Source: Aeromonas schubertii (GTDB lineage: Bacteria; Pseudomonadota; Gammaproteobacteria; Enterobacterales; Aeromonadaceae). Taken from it: a stretch of 64,000 nt of DNA. The stretch is taken from contig NZ_CDDB01000041.1 in assembly GCF_000820105.1 (NCBI RefSeq), positions 1 through 64,000 on the forward strand, written 5' to 3'. Of this stretch, positions 62,681 to 64,000 are shown piece after piece. The number at the start of each line of letters is the position of its first letter. The stretch's first letter is position 1. The translations under genes and the position numbers were made by a program. The notes below the pieces were generated by a model that was not told where the DNA came from, made no database searches, and worked only from the letters and a program-made list of their open reading frames with translations.

Positions 62681-63019
62681 TTAAGTTTCTTTATCCGTTT
62701 CCTGCTCCCATCTGGCGGCGAGGCGCACCAGATCGTCGACGATGCGATGACACTCGCGGCCACGCGGTGTGATGGAGTAGGTCACCTGGGGCGGTATGGT
62801 GGCGACCACCTCCCGCGCCAGCAGAGCGGCGGCCTCCAGCTCTCTCAGGCGCTCGGTCAATATCTTGGTGGAGATGGGGTCGAGGCGGCGCTTGAGCTCG
62901 CCAAAGCGCTGGGGCCCCTCTGCCCCCAGCACCCAGATGATGTGCGCCGACCACTTGGCAAAAAGGATCTGGAGCAGGCCGTCGACCGGACAGTGAGCTT
63001 GTTCGCTGCGTTCTCTCAT
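62681..63019 (-). CDS. HxlR-family transcriptional regulator
   Basis: 112 residues, winged helix of the MarR-like HxlR group (CPVDGLLQILFAKWSAHIIWVL, split: CPVDGLLQILFAKWS; and RFGELKRRLDPISTKILTERL, split: FGELKRRLDPIS). Members sense redox or electrophile stress through the conserved N-terminal Cys (residue 10). It is divergent from the quinone oxidoreductase gene and probably represses it from the palindrome between them. Confidence 0.9.
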   Translation of the reverse strand: MRERSEQAHCPVDGLLQILFAKWSAHIIWVLGAEGPQRFGELKRRLDPISTKILTERLRELEAAALLAREVVATIPPQVTYSITPRGRECHRIVDDLVRLAARWEQETDKET

Positions 63020-63038
63020 TTGGTTACCAAAAGGAATC

Positions 63039-63057
63039 TACTTTAAAAAAGAAAGTA
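63039..63057. promoter_or_regulatory. palindromic operator between hxlR and the oxidoreductase gene
   Basis: TACTTT-N7-AAAGTA inverted repeat in the 87-bp divergent gap. Just beside it TTTGGTTACCAAA (~63019-63031) is another palindrome, partly at the hxlR start. Typical layout for autoregulation by HxlR. Confidence 0.65.
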
Positions 63058-63106
63058 ACTCTGCCACTCTCGCTCCCGCAGGTCAATCCAAGCGGAGAAC
63101 AGACGA

Positions 63107-64000
63107 ATGAATGCTATCTATTTGCGAGCGTTTGGTGGTGTAGAGCAGCTGGTGGGCGGGCTTCAGCCGCGGCCGGTTGCCGCGCCGGGTGAAGTGCTGG
63201 TCGAGGTGGAGGCCTCGGGCATCAACCTGGCTGACACTTATATTCGCCGGGGGGCCTTTCCCATCGAGGAGTCATTGCCCTTCATCCCTGGCATGGAGGG
63301 GGTGGGACGGATTCTGGCACTGGGTGAGGGGGTCGGCGGCGTCAGGGTGGGTGAGCGGGTTGTCTTTGCCGCGCCGGGCAGTTACGGCGCCTATGTGACC
63401 ATCCCCCTGCAAGGGGCCGCGCCCTGGATATCCCTGGCCCCGGCTCCCGAGGGGTTACCGCTGGCCGAGCTTGCGTCCCTTGGCATGGCGGGCCGCACGG
63501 CCTGGGGCTTGGTTAACCGGTTCGTGACCGGGGGAGGAAAAGCCCTGGTTTATGCCGGTGCCGGCGGGGTGGGGTCCATCCTCATTCAGCTTCTGCGTCG
63601 CCGCGGGATCGAGGTGATGGCCATGGCGGGATCGCCGCACAAGGCGCAGGCGGTAAGAGCGCTCGGAGCCAGGGCGGTCGAGTATCGGCGTCAGCCGCTG
63701 GAGGAGGGGGGCTTTGACTATATCTTCAACGGCGTGGGTGGCGCGAGCCTGGCTCGGGATGTGGCACGCCTGGCGCCTCAGGGTCACCTCATCTGGTACG
63801 GCTTTGCCGAGGAGGCCGGGGCGCCGGGTCTGATGGAGGCGCTGCAGGCCCACTTTATGGCCGCCCCCTCCCTGCACCTCTTTAACGGTGGCCTGATGAG
63901 CACAGCGCAAAATCGCGCCGCCTATGAGGAACTGATCGGCGGGCTCGAGGAGGGGTGGTTAAGGATTCAGATCGGCGCTCTTTACGGCCCGGAGCAGATT
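63107..64000 (+). CDS. zinc-binding-type / quinone oxidoreductase, 3' truncated by window end
   Basis: The open frame from ATG 63107 has no stop before the window edge (298 codons). It starts MNAIYLRAFGGVEQL and has the MDR-superfamily pattern: GINLADTYIRRG (~38), GMEGVGRIL (~63), GGKALVYAGAGGVGSILIQ (split: YAGAGGVGSILIQLL, NADPH site, ~145). No catalytic zinc cysteine is seen, so it fits NADPH:quinone oxidoreductase. GGAG lies 9 nt upstream of the start. Probably controlled by the divergent HxlR protein. Confidence 0.88.
   Translation, partial: MNAIYLRAFGGVEQLVGGLQPRPVAAPGEVLVEVEASGINLADTYIRRGAFPIEESLPFIPGMEGVGRILALGEGVGGVRVGERVVFAAPGSYGAYVTIPLQGAAPWISLAPAPEGLPLAELASLGMAGRTAWGLVNRFVTGGGKALVYAGAGGVGSILIQLLRRRGIEVMAMAGSPHKAQAVRALGARAVEYRRQPLEEGGFDYIFNGVGGASLARDVARLAPQGHLIWYGFAEEAGAPGLMEALQAHFMAAPSLHLFNGGLMSTAQNRAAYEELIGGLEEGWLRIQIGALYGPEQI

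Noticed and set aside
1-64000. CRISPR arrays, rRNA genes, insertion sequences with transposase, prophage structural genes
   Set aside because: Looked for and not found in this window.

Overview
The window is a chromosomal segment of a gammaproteobacterium. The best guess is the Aeromonadaceae (Aeromonas or a close relative). Evidence for this: dense, GC-rich genes in short operons; a MotY sodium-motor ring protein; a general porin with an Aeromonas-type signal peptide; PykA, HexR, Glk, FadE and AhpCF of enteric/Vibrio type; and an aa3-type cytochrome oxidase cluster. No rRNA or species marker is present, so genus is an inference.

Layout. Positions 1-8300 are AT-rich accessory DNA ending at two tandem tRNA-Asn genes (8334-8487). 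It holds three small unknown genes (one a glycine-zipper peptide), a membrane protein, a 1374-residue nuclease-STAND NTPase that looks like an antiphage sensor, an unknown 177-residue protein, and two copies of a palindromic repeat flanking the NTPase gene. From 8488 on the DNA is core-like: a SulP transporter, tRNA-Ser with a partial duplicate of its 5' end, rnt, motY, ytfL, a lipoprotein, ylqF, an HDAC-family deacetylase, yccT and dinG. Then come a porin, an HD-GYP response regulator, a chemoreceptor, an Mlc-like repressor, the AmmeMemoRadiSam genes, nhaD, a membrane protein, a Bcr-type exporter, yqhA, sua5 and an NhaR-like regulator. Positions 35825-43228 encode cytochrome c oxidase subunits (ctaC, ctaD, ctaE) with assembly and heme A synthesis factors (ctaG, SURF1, ctaA, ctaB). 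After yohC, tRNA-Thr and ycdX lies a regulatory intergenic region, then psrA-fadE, pykA, hexR, glk, ahpF-ahpC, a ynjA-to-ynjF-like transport cluster with a fused flavoprotein, a DUF1499 gene, and an hxlR/quinone oxidoreductase pair cut by the window end.

The most interesting signal is in the intergenic region 45239-45655. On the minus strand a sigma-E-type promoter (TGAACTT, 16 nt, TCTAT) precedes a ~61-nt transcript with a 5' GCCACTGC, identical to the first eight bases of enteric RybB as I remember it, and a U8 terminator. That RNA is complementary over two blocks (12 nt perfect, then ~26 nt with two G-U pairs) to the 5' leader of the porin mRNA 25 kb away (20015-20058). This predicts an envelope-stress sRNA that represses the porin. 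Tail to tail with it, on the plus strand, is a second structured RNA candidate with a sigma-54-like promoter. A psrA promoter with a PsrA-type operator completes the region.
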